Source: JBCDHN01 sp964351855 (GTDB lineage Bacteria > Verrucomicrobiota > Verrucomicrobiia > Verrucomicrobiales > DEV007). From it: a stretch of 64,000 nucleotides of DNA. Below are positions 33,637-43,030 of the stretch, in pieces. Position 1 is the first letter of the stretch; the number at the start of each line of letters is the position of its first letter. The DNA is taken from the NCBI GenBank assembly GCA_964351855.1, contig CAYGQD010000010.1, forward strand, positions 1 through 64,000. Direction: 5' to 3'. A program made the position numbers and the translations under genes. The notes under the pieces were generated by a model. It was not told the DNA's origin, did not search any database, and worked only from the letters and a program-made list of their open reading frames with translations.

Positions 33637-35946
33637 TCAGGGGGCGGCCAACTGCATTTCGCCGGTTTCCGGATTCCACTCCAGGTTGAGTGTTCGGTTC
33701 TGGATCGTCGAATCGGCGACGAGGATTCTGGAAAGCGGCATGACGACTTTTTCTTCCACGGCGCGTTGTAGAGGGCGGGCCCCGTAAACGGGATCGAAGC
33801 CCTTGGCGGCAATCGCCCCGATCAGCGCTTCGCTGAATTCCAGCTTCAATTTCCGATCGATGAACCCCTCACGGCGGGCGATTTGGGCGAGTTCGAGCCG
33901 GGTGATCGCATGGATCGTGGATTTGCCCAAGGCGTTGAAGAACACGACATGATCGATCCGGTTGAAGAATTCCGGTCGGAAAAACTCTCGCACTTTGGCA
34001 GGGTCGGTTCGGGTCGGTGGCGCTTCGTCATCGCTCACTCCGACTCCGAAGCCAAGGCTCCCGGAGGTGGTGGCACCGAGGTTACTGGTCATCACGATGA
34101 TGGTGCTGTTGAACGCGGTAACCCTGCCGAGCGGATCTGTCAGGCGCCCCTCGTCAAACACGTTCATCAACACATCAAAGACTTCACTGGAAGCCTTTTC
34201 GATTTCGTCGAGCAACACCACGGCAAAGGGATTCGCGCGTATTTTTTGGATGAGTTCACTGGGGCGGCCCGACATGTTGCCGAGGAGGCGTTCCGCGGCG
34301 TCGGGCCCGCTGTATTCGCTCATGTCCAGCCGCACCAGCCGATCCTTGGCCGGTTTGTGGCTGAAGAGAAAATCGCCGATCAACTTGACCATCTGGGTTT
34401 TGCCGACCCCGGTCGGACCGGCAAAGAGCATCACCCCAATGGGACGGGCCGGATCATTCATGCCGGCTTTGAACTTGGCAATGGTTCGGCTGACCTGACG
34501 AACGACTTCTTCTTGGCCCAGTAGACTGGCGGAGAACGTGTCGATCAGATCTTCGAATGCGAGGGGGAGGTCTTCGCGCAAGAACAGATCCGGAAGTCCG
34601 GACTGGGAGCTGAACTCGTGACGGACGTCGTTGAGTTCGATCGAATCCACGCCCTTCTCCTGAAGTCGATGATCAACTACCGAGCTCATGAGTTGAATCG
34701 CTTTTCCGGGGAACGCCACGTAGGGTTGGAACCGGCGGAAGAGGTGATAGACCTCGTCGGAAACGGAGCGGGGAAATTGAATTCGCTCATTTTGGGTGAA
34801 ATAATCGGCCGCCTGGCCCAGAACCGACAACGCGGCGCGCGGCTCAAAGGGCTCGATCTTCAGAATCTGCATCTCGTCGATCAAACCGGGGAGAAGGCGA
34901 TCGCAGGCTTCGATTTCCTGAGGCGTCGCTTCGGCCACGACCCGCAATTCCCCGCTCTTCAGATAGGGCACGAGAAACGCTCCGACGCTGCTTTCCGGCC
35001 CGGAACCTCCCACATTGAGGAGATCCAGCAGATTTTCGATGCACAAGACTCCCCGGATATTGCTGATTTCGCGGATCGCCGCCTCGAAACGTTCTTCCCA
35101 TTGTCCCAAGTAGCGCATGCCCGCAATCAACCGGGCGGCGCTGCTGAGCCAAAATCGCGGCGGGCTCGTCTTTTCGCCCTCCGAATTTGATCCGGCCCGC
35201 GAGACGCCTTCGATGCGGCTGACTTTGCGCGTGGCCTCGACCAAGGTACTGGTTTTGCCACAACCGCTCGCGCCAACGAGGCAGACATTCGTTCCTTCTT
35301 CCTGGAGTGTCTTCGCCAAATCCGCGACCTCGCGATCCCGTTCCCAAGCGCGGCTGATTCGTCCCAAGGTTCGTTTCCCGATCGGATCAGCGACTTGAAG
35401 CAAATTGGGCGTCTCCTGCGTTTCTTCGAAGCGAATGCTTTGTTCTTTCAGGGTAACATTGAGGTAGTCGATTTCGCAGCTCACCGGAGGGAGAAAGCGC
35501 GAGAGTTCCCGAGGCGTCAGCTCGCTGAGGGTGTGTTTGGCGTAGTGATTGGCCAACTCATTGAAGCGGCTCTTATCGTAGAAATCGAAATACAGGTCGA
35601 GGGTCGGAAAGCAGGCGGCCCACAGGGCGGTCGAGCGCCTTCCGATGGCGCAGGGCAGCTTCAGCAAGATCGGCTCTTTACAGGGAAAGCGTCGCGTGTG
35701 GTCGTGATACTCAGGAACGACCCGAACGCGGACCTGGCGAATTTCCGGTTCCTCGAAATCAGGATCAAGCCAGAAGAAATCATCCTTTTTGGAGCGGTAA
35801 ACCAGGTATTCCCGCAGTTGCTCCATCGCCTCCTTCTTGGTTTCTCCTACGGCGATTCCCTCTTCAAAGTCATCGATCAGCCTCGCCGTGACCTTGCCTT
35901 GATGACTGGTCCAGATGCAAACGGGGCATTTGTAGGCGGTGGCCAT
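33637..35946 (-). CDS. Unusual double-AAA+ Clp-like ATPase with non-Clp N-terminus
   Basis: 769 aa with two AAA+ modules. D1: Walker A GASGCGKTS (225-233), pore-loop-like AGMRYLGQWEERF (275-287) and Walker B degenerate as VLCIEN (300-305), so D1 may not hydrolyse ATP. D2: Walker A GPTGVGKT (510-517), Walker B VVLLDEIEKA and Arg-finger region FFRPEFFNRID. The aromatic GYVG pore loop expected after RLLG is missing. LGF at 631-633 sits where ClpP-binding IGF/L loops lie. The first 180 residues have no Clp-N repeats; they hold CPVC (7-10) and a HicB-like stretch (ARLIDDFEEGIAVGETKKEA). No ClpP gene is nearby. Divergent from the phosphodiesterase-like gene. Confidence 0.88.
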   Translation of the reverse strand: MATAYKCPVCIWTSHQGKVTARLIDDFEEGIAVGETKKEAMEQLREYLVYRSKKDDFFWLDPDFEEPEIRQVRVRVVPEYHDHTRRFPCKEPILLKLPCAIGRRSTALWAACFPTLDLYFDFYDKSRFNELANHYAKHTLSELTPRELSRFLPPVSCEIDYLNVTLKEQSIRFEETQETPNLLQVADPIGKRTLGRISRAWERDREVADLAKTLQEEGTNVCLVGASGCGKTSTLVEATRKVSRIEGVSRAGSNSEGEKTSPPRFWLSSAARLIAGMRYLGQWEERFEAAIREISNIRGVLCIENLLDLLNVGGSGPESSVGAFLVPYLKSGELRVVAEATPQEIEACDRLLPGLIDEMQILKIEPFEPRAALSVLGQAADYFTQNERIQFPRSVSDEVYHLFRRFQPYVAFPGKAIQLMSSVVDHRLQEKGVDSIELNDVRHEFSSQSGLPDLFLREDLPLAFEDLIDTFSASLLGQEEVVRQVSRTIAKFKAGMNDPARPIGVMLFAGPTGVGKTQMVKLIGDFLFSHKPAKDRLVRLDMSEYSGPDAAERLLGNMSGRPSELIQKIRANPFAVVLLDEIEKASSEVFDVLMNVFDEGRLTDPLGRVTAFNSTIIVMTSNLGATTSGSLGFGVGVSDDEAPPTRTDPAKVREFFRPEFFNRIDHVVFFNALGKSTIHAITRLELAQIARREGFIDRKLKLEFSEALIGAIAAKGFDPVYGARPLQRAVEEKVVMPLSRILVADSTIQNRTLNLEWNPETGEMQLAAP

Positions 35947-36093
35947 AGAAGATCAGCCATTCAATCCTGGCCGGGAAGAAGAGAGAAGCCCAGGAAGGGG
36001 AGGGAGTCAATGTTCACACGGGCTCCGATCCCTGGTGCGGCTGCCTCGGGGGACGAGCTTGCCCTCAATCCCGTGGCATGCTAGTCTGCTTCT

Positions 36094-37515
36094 ATGAATT
36101 CCACCTTTACTTCGGCGTCTGCTCTGGTTTCGGCTTTGGTAGCAGGATTGGCCCTCATGTTTGTCTGGGGCGGCACGGAATCGGTTTATATCGACTGGGT
36201 TGCGATGGATGATGATCTGAGTCTGGCGGACCTCAATCCCGCGACCCGCAGTGGAGGGGGCGCTTATTCTTATACGAATTCTTATGGAGAGGCTTCCTCT
36301 GGGGGAGGGATGGCTTCGGCTCCCATGAAGCGTGGAGACAATTATGTGCTCTGGCTCAACGTCAGCGGTTTTCGCGGAGATTATGTAGAAGACGCGGAGA
36401 CGCCGTTTTTGGATTCGACAGGAGGCAGCACCTCCGATTCGCTAATTCCCGTCTTCCCGACGATCCGATTTCCCAGTTTGATTTCTCAAGCAACGGGCGT
36501 TCTTCCTAGCGTTCACGGAGTCGTCGGGGACACCATGCGTCATCCGGAGACGAAAGATATCGAACGCTATCCCACCGCGTTGGCTTACCTCAAGGCGGAG
36601 CCGATTTGGACAACTGCGAAGCGTCAGGGAATGTCCGTGCTGGTGCATGACTGGCCCTTTTCTCAGGAGCAACCTGCGGAGCATGCGGCCGATGTCTATC
36701 TTTCGGAATACGACGAAGGGCGCAGTGACGAAGACCGTCTCAACGCGTTGTTGGATGCGTGGTCGAGTCATCAGGGAGAGCAGAAAATTCGCTTGGCGAT
36801 GGCTAGTCTCCAGGATCTCAACACCGCTGCGCGCGAGCATGGTCCGAAAGAGCCGGATACCCTGACGGCGGTCACCACGCTGGATTCGACCCTGAAAACG
36901 TTCTTCGAAAAGCTGGAGGCGAAGTGGCCGGAGTTGAGCAACGAAGGCGATAAACTCTATGTCGCGATCACAACGGATCATGGATCCGCCAACTCCGACA
37001 AGCTCATCAACTATGGAGAGCTGATGGGGAAACTGGGCGATCAAGTCACCTATGCGGTTTCGGACGGAGTCGCCCACCTCTGGTTTAAGGACCTTCCGGA
37101 AGGCGTTGATCGAGAAGATTTTGAGGAAGGTTACGATGGAGAGCTGAAAAAGCGGATCTACTGGCGCTCCTATGCCAAGGGCGACTATCCTTCGACGTGG
37201 GGGCTCGGGAAAGATGGGGGCGGAATGTTTGGCGATCGATTTCTGGTTCTGAAGCCCGGTTATGCCTTCACCACGGAAACTGGATCGGAGCCAGTCTTCG
37301 ACCCGTCCGAAGCCGGTGGACCGTTTGCCGCTTCCGGATACGCGGTCTCTGACTCTTCTCGAATGAAAGGCCAGGCGTTCTTCTTTCGTTTAGACGGGGG
37401 AGGCGGCTCTGACCTCGGTGAGATCCAAGGCACCCAGCTTCACTCCACCATTTGTAGCCTTCTCAAGATTCAGCCAGCAGAAGGCGCTGAGGCGAAAGCA
37501 CTTGACGTGGAATAA
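36094..37515 (+). CDS. Alkaline-phosphatase-superfamily phosphodiesterase-like protein with altered metal site
   Basis: 473 aa with an N-terminal anchor or signal (SALVAGLALMFVWGG) and a Ser/Gly-rich linker. The ENPP-like core follows: LWLNVSGFRGDYVE, nucleophile Thr in PVFPTIRFPSLISQATG, SVHGVVGD, and TTDHGSANSD as a metal Asp/His site. In family members the first strand ends in D-G-F-R; here it is S-G-F-R, so a metal-binding Asp is missing. The later metal block is also changed (DLNTAAREHGP in place of D-x-x-G-H-x-x-G-P). The enzyme may be inactive or use one metal. Secreted or membrane-bound. Confidence 0.8.
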   Translation: MNSTFTSASALVSALVAGLALMFVWGGTESVYIDWVAMDDDLSLADLNPATRSGGGAYSYTNSYGEASSGGGMASAPMKRGDNYVLWLNVSGFRGDYVEDAETPFLDSTGGSTSDSLIPVFPTIRFPSLISQATGVLPSVHGVVGDTMRHPETKDIERYPTALAYLKAEPIWTTAKRQGMSVLVHDWPFSQEQPAEHAADVYLSEYDEGRSDEDRLNALLDAWSSHQGEQKIRLAMASLQDLNTAAREHGPKEPDTLTAVTTLDSTLKTFFEKLEAKWPELSNEGDKLYVAITTDHGSANSDKLINYGELMGKLGDQVTYAVSDGVAHLWFKDLPEGVDREDFEEGYDGELKKRIYWRSYAKGDYPSTWGLGKDGGGMFGDRFLVLKPGYAFTTETGSEPVFDPSEAGGPFAASGYAVSDSSRMKGQAFFFRLDGGGGSDLGEIQGTQLHSTICSLLKIQPAEGAEAKALDVE

Positions 37516-37602
37516 GCGTATCGCGCCGCATTGATTGCAACGCGCCAACTTTGCAGCGTTCCCATCAGCGCGGAGGGAGCTAAGGATTCTCCCGCTTCGG
37601 CC

Positions 37603-38235
37603 TCAACTACAGATGTAGTCGCGCATCGTGCCGAAGATGATCGTCATCGACAGAGCGCCGGCGTCCGGAAAACCAACAGAGCGTTCTCCGAGCGTCTTGG
37701 CACGTCCCATCGTCGCAATCATCGCCTTGCTGGCTTCTTTGCCCGCTTCGGCGGCATCGGCTACGGCGGTGATCGCATCCCCGAGTGGTTGACCGGCAAC
37801 TTCGGAGGCTTTGTCGGCAGCTGGAACCAGCGCGTCGATCATCGTTTTGTCGCCGGGTTTGGCACCTCCTCGTTTCATGACGCCTTCAGCAGCGGATTGC
37901 AGCCAAGCGGCAAGTCCAGCAGAATCCAGATTCGCTTGTTCTTTGAGCACTTTTCCTCCCCGAAAAACCGTGCCGAAAACCACTCCGGAGGCTCCGCCCA
38001 TTGAGGACATCATCGCCTGGCCCATTGTCACCAGAGGCTGATCGACGGTGGTAAACTCACCGACCGCGAGCGCTTCTTTGGCCGCATTCATCCCTCGGGC
38101 CATTCCCAGTCCGTGGTCCCCATCCCCCAAATCGCGATCGGCTTGTGAGAGAAGAGGTTCGGCGACGATGATTGCGTCGGCGACGAGATGAAGCATTGCC
38201 GTCACTTCGGCAGCATTGAGAGTATCTTTAGCCAT
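37603..38235 (-). CDS. dhaL: Dihydroxyacetone kinase ADP/ATP-binding subunit DhaL
   Basis: 210 aa, standard DhaL length. The nucleotide/Mg site DRDLGDGDHGLGM (Asp33, Asp38, Asp40) and the helical-barrel pattern (SSMGGASGVVFGTVFRGG; GAKPGDKTMIDALVPA) are clear. It works with DhaK, encoded 107 bp upstream on the same strand. No DhaM (PTS phosphodonor) gene lies nearby, so it may use free ATP, or take its phosphate from a DhaM encoded elsewhere. Confidence 0.95.
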   Translation of the reverse strand: MAKDTLNAAEVTAMLHLVADAIIVAEPLLSQADRDLGDGDHGLGMARGMNAAKEALAVGEFTTVDQPLVTMGQAMMSSMGGASGVVFGTVFRGGKVLKEQANLDSAGLAAWLQSAAEGVMKRGGAKPGDKTMIDALVPAADKASEVAGQPLGDAITAVADAAEAGKEASKAMIATMGRAKTLGERSVGFPDAGALSMTIIFGTMRDYICS

Positions 38236-38342
38236 AGAAAGGATTCGTAGTCTGAGAGTTCATCCTTAGTCGGAATCCCTCTCGGGTCCAGTCTGATTCA
38301 CGGGAAGCCTGAAATTGTTGAAATCAGTAAGGATGCGACCGC

Positions 38343-39380
38343 TCAGGCGATCGTCTCCATCTTGCTGAAACAGATCGATTCGCAAGCTGGGTCCCAGTAG
38401 CTCTTCAGCTCGTCATCGAGTTTGGTGATACTGAAGGAAATGCCGGCCATCTCCTGGCAAGTCACGAGTGGGCCGACCATGGTGTCATAGACCTTGATTC
38501 CCCGGGCATTGAGAATTTCCTTGGCCTTGCGTAGGCATATCAGGCATTCCATCATCGTCGTCGCTCCCAAGCTGTTGACGAAGAAGATGATCTCGTCGTC
38601 CGCTTTCAGGCCTTCGACGTCCGCATCATCTTCGAAATCTTTGAAGATGAGATCCAGCATCATCGGCGTCAGTTCGTCAGCCGTGGTCATCGGAATTTCA
38701 GCAACGCCGGTTTCCCCGTGAATCCCCATGCCGAGGCCGATCTTGTCTTCATCGATGTCGAAGGTGGGTTGGCCGGTTGCCGGGATCGAACCCGGACTCA
38801 TGGAAACGCCGACGGAACGGGTCATGAGCACGGATTTCTTCGCGGCGGCTTCCAATTGATCGAGCGAGGTTGCCGTTTGCGAGGCCGCACCGACCAGCTT
38901 CACGATGGGGACTAAGCCGGCGATTCCGCGGCGTTTTTCCTTTTCCGTGTGAGGGGCCGAACAAACGTCATCCCAAATTAATACCGTGCGAACATCGATC
39001 CCCTCATCCTCGGCGTCTTCCGCACCGATGTCGAAGTTCATCACGTCACCGGCGTAGTTGCCATACAGATAGAGGACGCCGTTGCCCTTGTTCACCGCAG
39101 TGGTGGCTTCGAGCACAATGTCGGGAGTGGGGGCTGCGAAAATATCGCCACACGCCGCTCCATCGGCCAGGTTACGACCGACCAATCCATGGTAAATTGG
39201 CTCGTGACCGCTGCCGCCACCGACTAAAAGAGCCACTTTGTCTTCGGGAATATCCTTTTTGACGATCGATCGTCGACCGACTTTGACACATTCTCCATCG
39301 TAGGCTTCAACGAGTCCTTCGAGGAGTTCGTCGGCGACTTTCAGGGGATCATTGACCAGCTTTTTTTGGGTGAGACTCAT
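38343..39380 (-). CDS. dhaK: Dihydroxyacetone kinase substrate-binding subunit DhaK
   Basis: 345 aa. The substrate is held as a hemiaminal on His221 in GMGIHGETGV; GGGSGHEP (54-61) and NYAGDVMNF with Asp112 complete the site. It phosphorylates dihydroxyacetone or a related triose or tetrose ketose with DhaL. Like some DhaK relatives it could prefer erythrulose; sequence alone cannot say. No glycerol dehydrogenase or sugar transporter gene is adjacent. Confidence 0.95.
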   Translation of the reverse strand: MSLTQKKLVNDPLKVADELLEGLVEAYDGECVKVGRRSIVKKDIPEDKVALLVGGGSGHEPIYHGLVGRNLADGAACGDIFAAPTPDIVLEATTAVNKGNGVLYLYGNYAGDVMNFDIGAEDAEDEGIDVRTVLIWDDVCSAPHTEKEKRRGIAGLVPIVKLVGAASQTATSLDQLEAAAKKSVLMTRSVGVSMSPGSIPATGQPTFDIDEDKIGLGMGIHGETGVAEIPMTTADELTPMMLDLIFKDFEDDADVEGLKADDEIIFFVNSLGATTMMECLICLRKAKEILNARGIKVYDTMVGPLVTCQEMAGISFSITKLDDELKSYWDPACESICFSKMETIA

Positions 39381-39481
39381 GAGATTTGGGCTTTGCGCAG
39401 TTTGGGCCGACTAAAGTGGGGAAATCTGCTCTGCCAAGGACTTTTCGAGCGTGAATTTCCGGGAGAGAAGATCGGGGGTCC

Positions 39482-40711
39482 TCAAGGGGCTGTTTCGGCG
39501 GAAACCGGCCGCTGTTGGAGATGGAGGAAGGTGCCTTTCTTGTTTCCAACGATGACGTCGAGGAAACCGTCACCATTGACATCGCCGGTCATCACCTGAG
39601 TGCCCACGCCGGAATCATCGTCGATCTGATGAGGGACGAAGTCGACTCCTTCTTCGCCGCGCACGGTCTGGAACCAGTAAAGAACGGCGGGGTCGGCCGC
39701 TCCCGGATCTTTCCCGCCATGGGCCCAGTAACGCTTCCCGGTCACGATGTCCTTGATCCCGTCCCCATCGATGTCGGCGAGGTCGAGGGCATGAAGTTGG
39801 CTGAAGGCGATGCCGTGGGACTTCTCGCCAGGATCTTTTCCCATGATGAGACGCTGCTTGAGATTCTGCCGACCGTCTTCGGTGACTTGCTCATACCAGG
39901 CGAGGCCATAGGCGTGGGCGGCCAGAGAAGTCAGGACGTCGTTGTCGCCGTCCCCATCGAAGTCGTAGGCATACATTTGGGCTCCACCGCCGCCGGAGAA
40001 CTCGGTGCGATGACTTTTCCAAACGGGATCTCCTTCGAGCGACTCCGGCTGCCGCCACCAGCGCCCTTTTTCGAGCAGATCCATCCGCCCGTCACCATTG
40101 ACGTCGCCCACTCCCATTCCATGGGTGAACTTGCCGCCGGTTGCTTTTTCGGGGCTGATGGGGTGCCAGGTGAACGGCTCGGTGGGAGCTTCAGAATTGG
40201 GCGTGGCATAGCCAAAAACGCCATTGACGGAGCAGACGATCTCCGGGACGCCGTCGCCGGTAAGGTCCGTGAAGGTGGGAGATTCGTTGTCGGTTTGAGC
40301 CATGGCGATGTGGACGGGCCAATGTTCCGTCGCTTCCCGTCCGTTTCCGGGATTCTCATACCAGCGGGAGTCTTTCCCGGGAAAACCCAGGACCAGAACG
40401 TCGAGCCAGCCGTCGTCGTTGAAATCGTGGGTGAAGCTCAGAAAATTGAGCGAGTAGCGTTTCGGGTCGAAGGGTACCGGAGCGTAAATCTCCAGTTTCT
40501 CGGAGAAAAACGGCCCCAACCAGGCGTAGGGACCGCAGATGATGTCGTGGTTGCCATCGTTATCGATGTCGCCATAGCAGGCTCCCTCGGCATGGAAATC
40601 GGCATCGATATGGATTGTTCGCCAGGTGATCTCGGCGGGGGCCTCAGCTTGAACTTGGAGCGTGGAGAGCCCAAGTAGGCAGGACAGGATGAAGAAGGCG
40701 GGGATGTTCAT
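39482..40711 (-). CDS. Secreted FG-GAP/VCBS repeat protein
   Basis: 409 aa from the ATG at 40711. The signal peptide is IPAFFILSCLLGLSTLQVQA. At least five FG-GAP/VCBS-like calcium-binding repeats are visible: YGDIDNDGNHDIICG, DFNDDGWLDVLVLG, DVNGDGRMDLLEKG, DFDGDGDNDVLTS, DIDGDGIKDIVTG and DVNGDGFLDVIVG. They should form a beta-propeller used for binding or display at the cell surface. The frame continues to 41464 only over the opposite-strand galM. Divergent from galM (117 bp between starts). Confidence 0.9.
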   Translation of the reverse strand: MNIPAFFILSCLLGLSTLQVQAEAPAEITWRTIHIDADFHAEGACYGDIDNDGNHDIICGPYAWLGPFFSEKLEIYAPVPFDPKRYSLNFLSFTHDFNDDGWLDVLVLGFPGKDSRWYENPGNGREATEHWPVHIAMAQTDNESPTFTDLTGDGVPEIVCSVNGVFGYATPNSEAPTEPFTWHPISPEKATGGKFTHGMGVGDVNGDGRMDLLEKGRWWRQPESLEGDPVWKSHRTEFSGGGGAQMYAYDFDGDGDNDVLTSLAAHAYGLAWYEQVTEDGRQNLKQRLIMGKDPGEKSHGIAFSQLHALDLADIDGDGIKDIVTGKRYWAHGGKDPGAADPAVLYWFQTVRGEEGVDFVPHQIDDDSGVGTQVMTGDVNGDGFLDVIVGNKKGTFLHLQQRPVSAETAP

Positions 40712-40828
40712 AGGGCTTTGTGCAAGATCCCGGAGAACCTCCGTGCTGCAAGCTCCGATTTTTGGGCCGGTGAGGTTTCCTGCCGTGTGCGAGCTTGACG
40801 AAATCCCAATTGGATCAGACAAGAGGAC

Positions 40829-41923
40829 ATGTTTCTCCGCCAATTTGTTTTGTTGCTTGGGTTGCTGATCACGGTTTCCGCTGAAGAAGTGACGGTGGAG
40901 GAACAGCCTCACGGGTTGGACGATGGAGGAACAGTGCGCAGTTTTACGTTGACTCATGCGAATGGCCTTCGGGTGGAAGTGATCGACTACGGAGCAACGC
41001 TCATTGGAGTATATGTCCCGGATCGGGAGGGCAAGGTGGAGAACGTGACGCTTCATCTGGAGAAGCCGACGGACTATCTGGGACGCCATCCGTTGTTCGG
41101 ATCGATCGTCGGGCGTTTTGCGAATCGGATCGATGGCGGAGGATTCTCGATCGATGGCAAGCGGTTTGACCTGGAGACCGTGAACGCCAAGACGAAGGTG
41201 CACATCCACGGGGGGAAAACCGGCTTTCAGAAGCAGGTTTGGGAGGCTGGAGAGATCGAGGACGGGGTTCGTTTTACGCTCACCAGTCCCGATGGGCATG
41301 AGGGATTTCCGGGAACGCTCACGGCGGTGGTGACGTATCGACTCAGCGCCGATTCGTTGCAAATGAGCTATGAAGCGACCACGGATCATCCCACTCACGT
41401 GAATCTCACCAATCACGCCTATTGGAACTTGGGCGGGGCCGCTTCCGGGCCGGTTCTGAAGCATCGGCTGCAGCTAGAGGCGGATGCGATCCTGGCGATT
41501 GATTCGCGCAAAATACCCACGGGAGAATTTCAGCCGGTCATGGATTCGCCGTTCGATTTTCGGAAGTCGCAAAGCATTGTCGAACGGATCGCTGAAGTCG
41601 ATGGGGGAGGGTATGATCACTGCTACGTCCTCCGAGCGGACCAGAGCGAGTCTTTACGCCGGGCCGCGCGGGTCGAAGATCCGGAATCAGGTCGCGTCAT
41701 GGAAGTGTTCACGACTGCTCCGGGCCTCCAACTCTACACCGCAAACGGGATGAAGCGTCAATCCGGAGATCTCAGCTACGGTTCTCATGACGCGCTCTGT
41801 TTGGAATGTCAGCATTTTCCGGATTCGCCAAATCAACCGGCCTTTCCAAGCACGCTGCTTCGTCCCGGAGAAACCTACCGTCAGACCACCCTTCACCGCT
41901 TTTCGCTCCTGCCCGAATCCTGA
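40829..41923 (+). CDS. galM: Exported aldose 1-epimerase (mutarotase)
   Basis: 364 aa. A signal peptide (LRQFVLLLGLLITVSA) is followed by a GalM body: FGSIVGRFANRI, HIHGG with His127, NLTNHAYWNL with catalytic His196, DSPFDFR and the catalytic Glu in CLECQHFPDSPN near residue 330. It interconverts alpha and beta anomers of sugars such as galactose and glucose. The signal peptide puts it in the periplasm, where it can act on sugars freed by outer enzymes. Confidence 0.94.
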   Translation: MFLRQFVLLLGLLITVSAEEVTVEEQPHGLDDGGTVRSFTLTHANGLRVEVIDYGATLIGVYVPDREGKVENVTLHLEKPTDYLGRHPLFGSIVGRFANRIDGGGFSIDGKRFDLETVNAKTKVHIHGGKTGFQKQVWEAGEIEDGVRFTLTSPDGHEGFPGTLTAVVTYRLSADSLQMSYEATTDHPTHVNLTNHAYWNLGGAASGPVLKHRLQLEADAILAIDSRKIPTGEFQPVMDSPFDFRKSQSIVERIAEVDGGGYDHCYVLRADQSESLRRAARVEDPESGRVMEVFTTAPGLQLYTANGMKRQSGDLSYGSHDALCLECQHFPDSPNQPAFPSTLLRPGETYRQTTLHRFSLLPES

Positions 41924-42020
41924 CATCCTGACATCCGGGCATGAGCGACTTCTTGATTCACCTTTTTCTGATTGCGACGCGCCTTTGCCCGTCTAAAACC
42001 AACTGGCTATCCTACCACTC

Positions 42021-42776
42021 ATGATCCGCCTTCTCTTTGCTCTCACCCTTCTCTCCCTCTCCTCCGCTACTGGTCAGGGACTGTTTACTCCGGCCCTCAA
42101 GCAGTATGGGAAAACGGTCAATCTCACGGAACCGATCGTGGTGAAATCCGGAGAGACGTTCGATGGAAGGCTTCCGAGCGGAAAATTTGTCCGTTACGTG
42201 GCTGATCCCAAACGAATGGGAGACGGTTCGCAGAGCGAGCACCAGAAGCCGATGTTCATTCTCGAACCCGGCGCGGAGTTGAGTAACCTCATTCTCGATA
42301 CGCCATCAGCGGATGGAGTTCATCTCTACGTTCAGGACGGAAAAACCACGCGACTGACCAATATTCAGGTTCGGGATGTCGGCGAGGATGCCATCACGGT
42401 AAAGGAGGGGAGCGGAGGAAACGTCATCATTTCCCGCTGCTCGTTCCTGAAAGCTGCCGATAAGGTGATTCAGGTGAATGTTCCGTCGAATGTCTTGGTG
42501 GATCGGTGTTATGCCCAGGATTTTGTCCGGTTTGCCCGCTCGATTGGTACCGGAAAGAACCTGGATTATCGCATCGCGATTTCCGAGAGCGGATTTCGTC
42601 GAGGGAAAACGATCCTGAAAATGACGAACTCTCGGGCTAGGGGTTCGATGAGCAATGTTCTCTATGAGGATATCGACAACGTCTACGAAGTCGATGACGG
42701 GGCCACGGTGGAAGTTCTCAACGTCAATGAGAATGAAGAGAAGAAGAGAGGTCTGTTCCGGAAATTGCGGGATTAA
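42021..42776 (+). CDS. Secreted pectate lyase, PL3-like
   Basis: 251 aa. Signal peptide IRLLFALTLLSLSSATG. The right-handed beta-helix pattern of PL3 is clear in FILEPGAELSNLILDTPSADG, VHLYVQDGKTTRLTNIQVRD and the hallmark DVGEDAITVKEG. Later coils follow (VLVDRCYAQDFVRFARS). It should cleave polygalacturonate by beta-elimination. Active-site bases were not assigned. It starts about 100 bp after galM in the same direction and may be co-transcribed. Confidence 0.85.
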   Translation: MIRLLFALTLLSLSSATGQGLFTPALKQYGKTVNLTEPIVVKSGETFDGRLPSGKFVRYVADPKRMGDGSQSEHQKPMFILEPGAELSNLILDTPSADGVHLYVQDGKTTRLTNIQVRDVGEDAITVKEGSGGNVIISRCSFLKAADKVIQVNVPSNVLVDRCYAQDFVRFARSIGTGKNLDYRIAISESGFRRGKTILKMTNSRARGSMSNVLYEDIDNVYEVDDGATVEVLNVNENEEKKRGLFRKLRD

Positions 42777-42847
42777 CAATTATAATAATTTTACCAAATT
42801 TCAGACAAGTGTTTGATAATCGATCCGTCCAGGGTTAAGAATCATTC

Positions 42848-42997
42848 ATGGAGACACTTGCCTTTCACTTCCGCATTCGCCTAATCGCTACCGGCATCCG
42901 CTTGGTGATTGCGGCAGGACTGCTTTGGGTGGGGCATCAGCTAGCGGATGATTCCCAACCGTTGGCGCAAGTTTCCGAGGTCGTGGCAATCCACTGA
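42848..42997 (+). CDS. Possible small membrane protein (49 aa)
   Basis: ATG at 42848, TGA at 42995-42997. One hydrophobic helix (IRLVIAAGLLWVGHQL) follows a basic stretch (HFRIRLIATG), and a polar tail ends the protein. It lies just before the membrane-protein gene in the same direction, which favours a real gene, but no family is recognised and 49 codons could be chance. Confidence 0.4.
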   Translation: METLAFHFRIRLIATGIRLVIAAGLLWVGHQLADDSQPLAQVSEVVAIH

Positions 42998-43030
42998 TTG
43001 ACGGGGGCATCGCTTGCGGCAGAATGCCCC

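Noticed and set aside
39515..40678. 387-codon frame opposite the FG-GAP gene
   Set aside because: Antisense shadow; the minus strand has the signal peptide and Asp-rich repeats.
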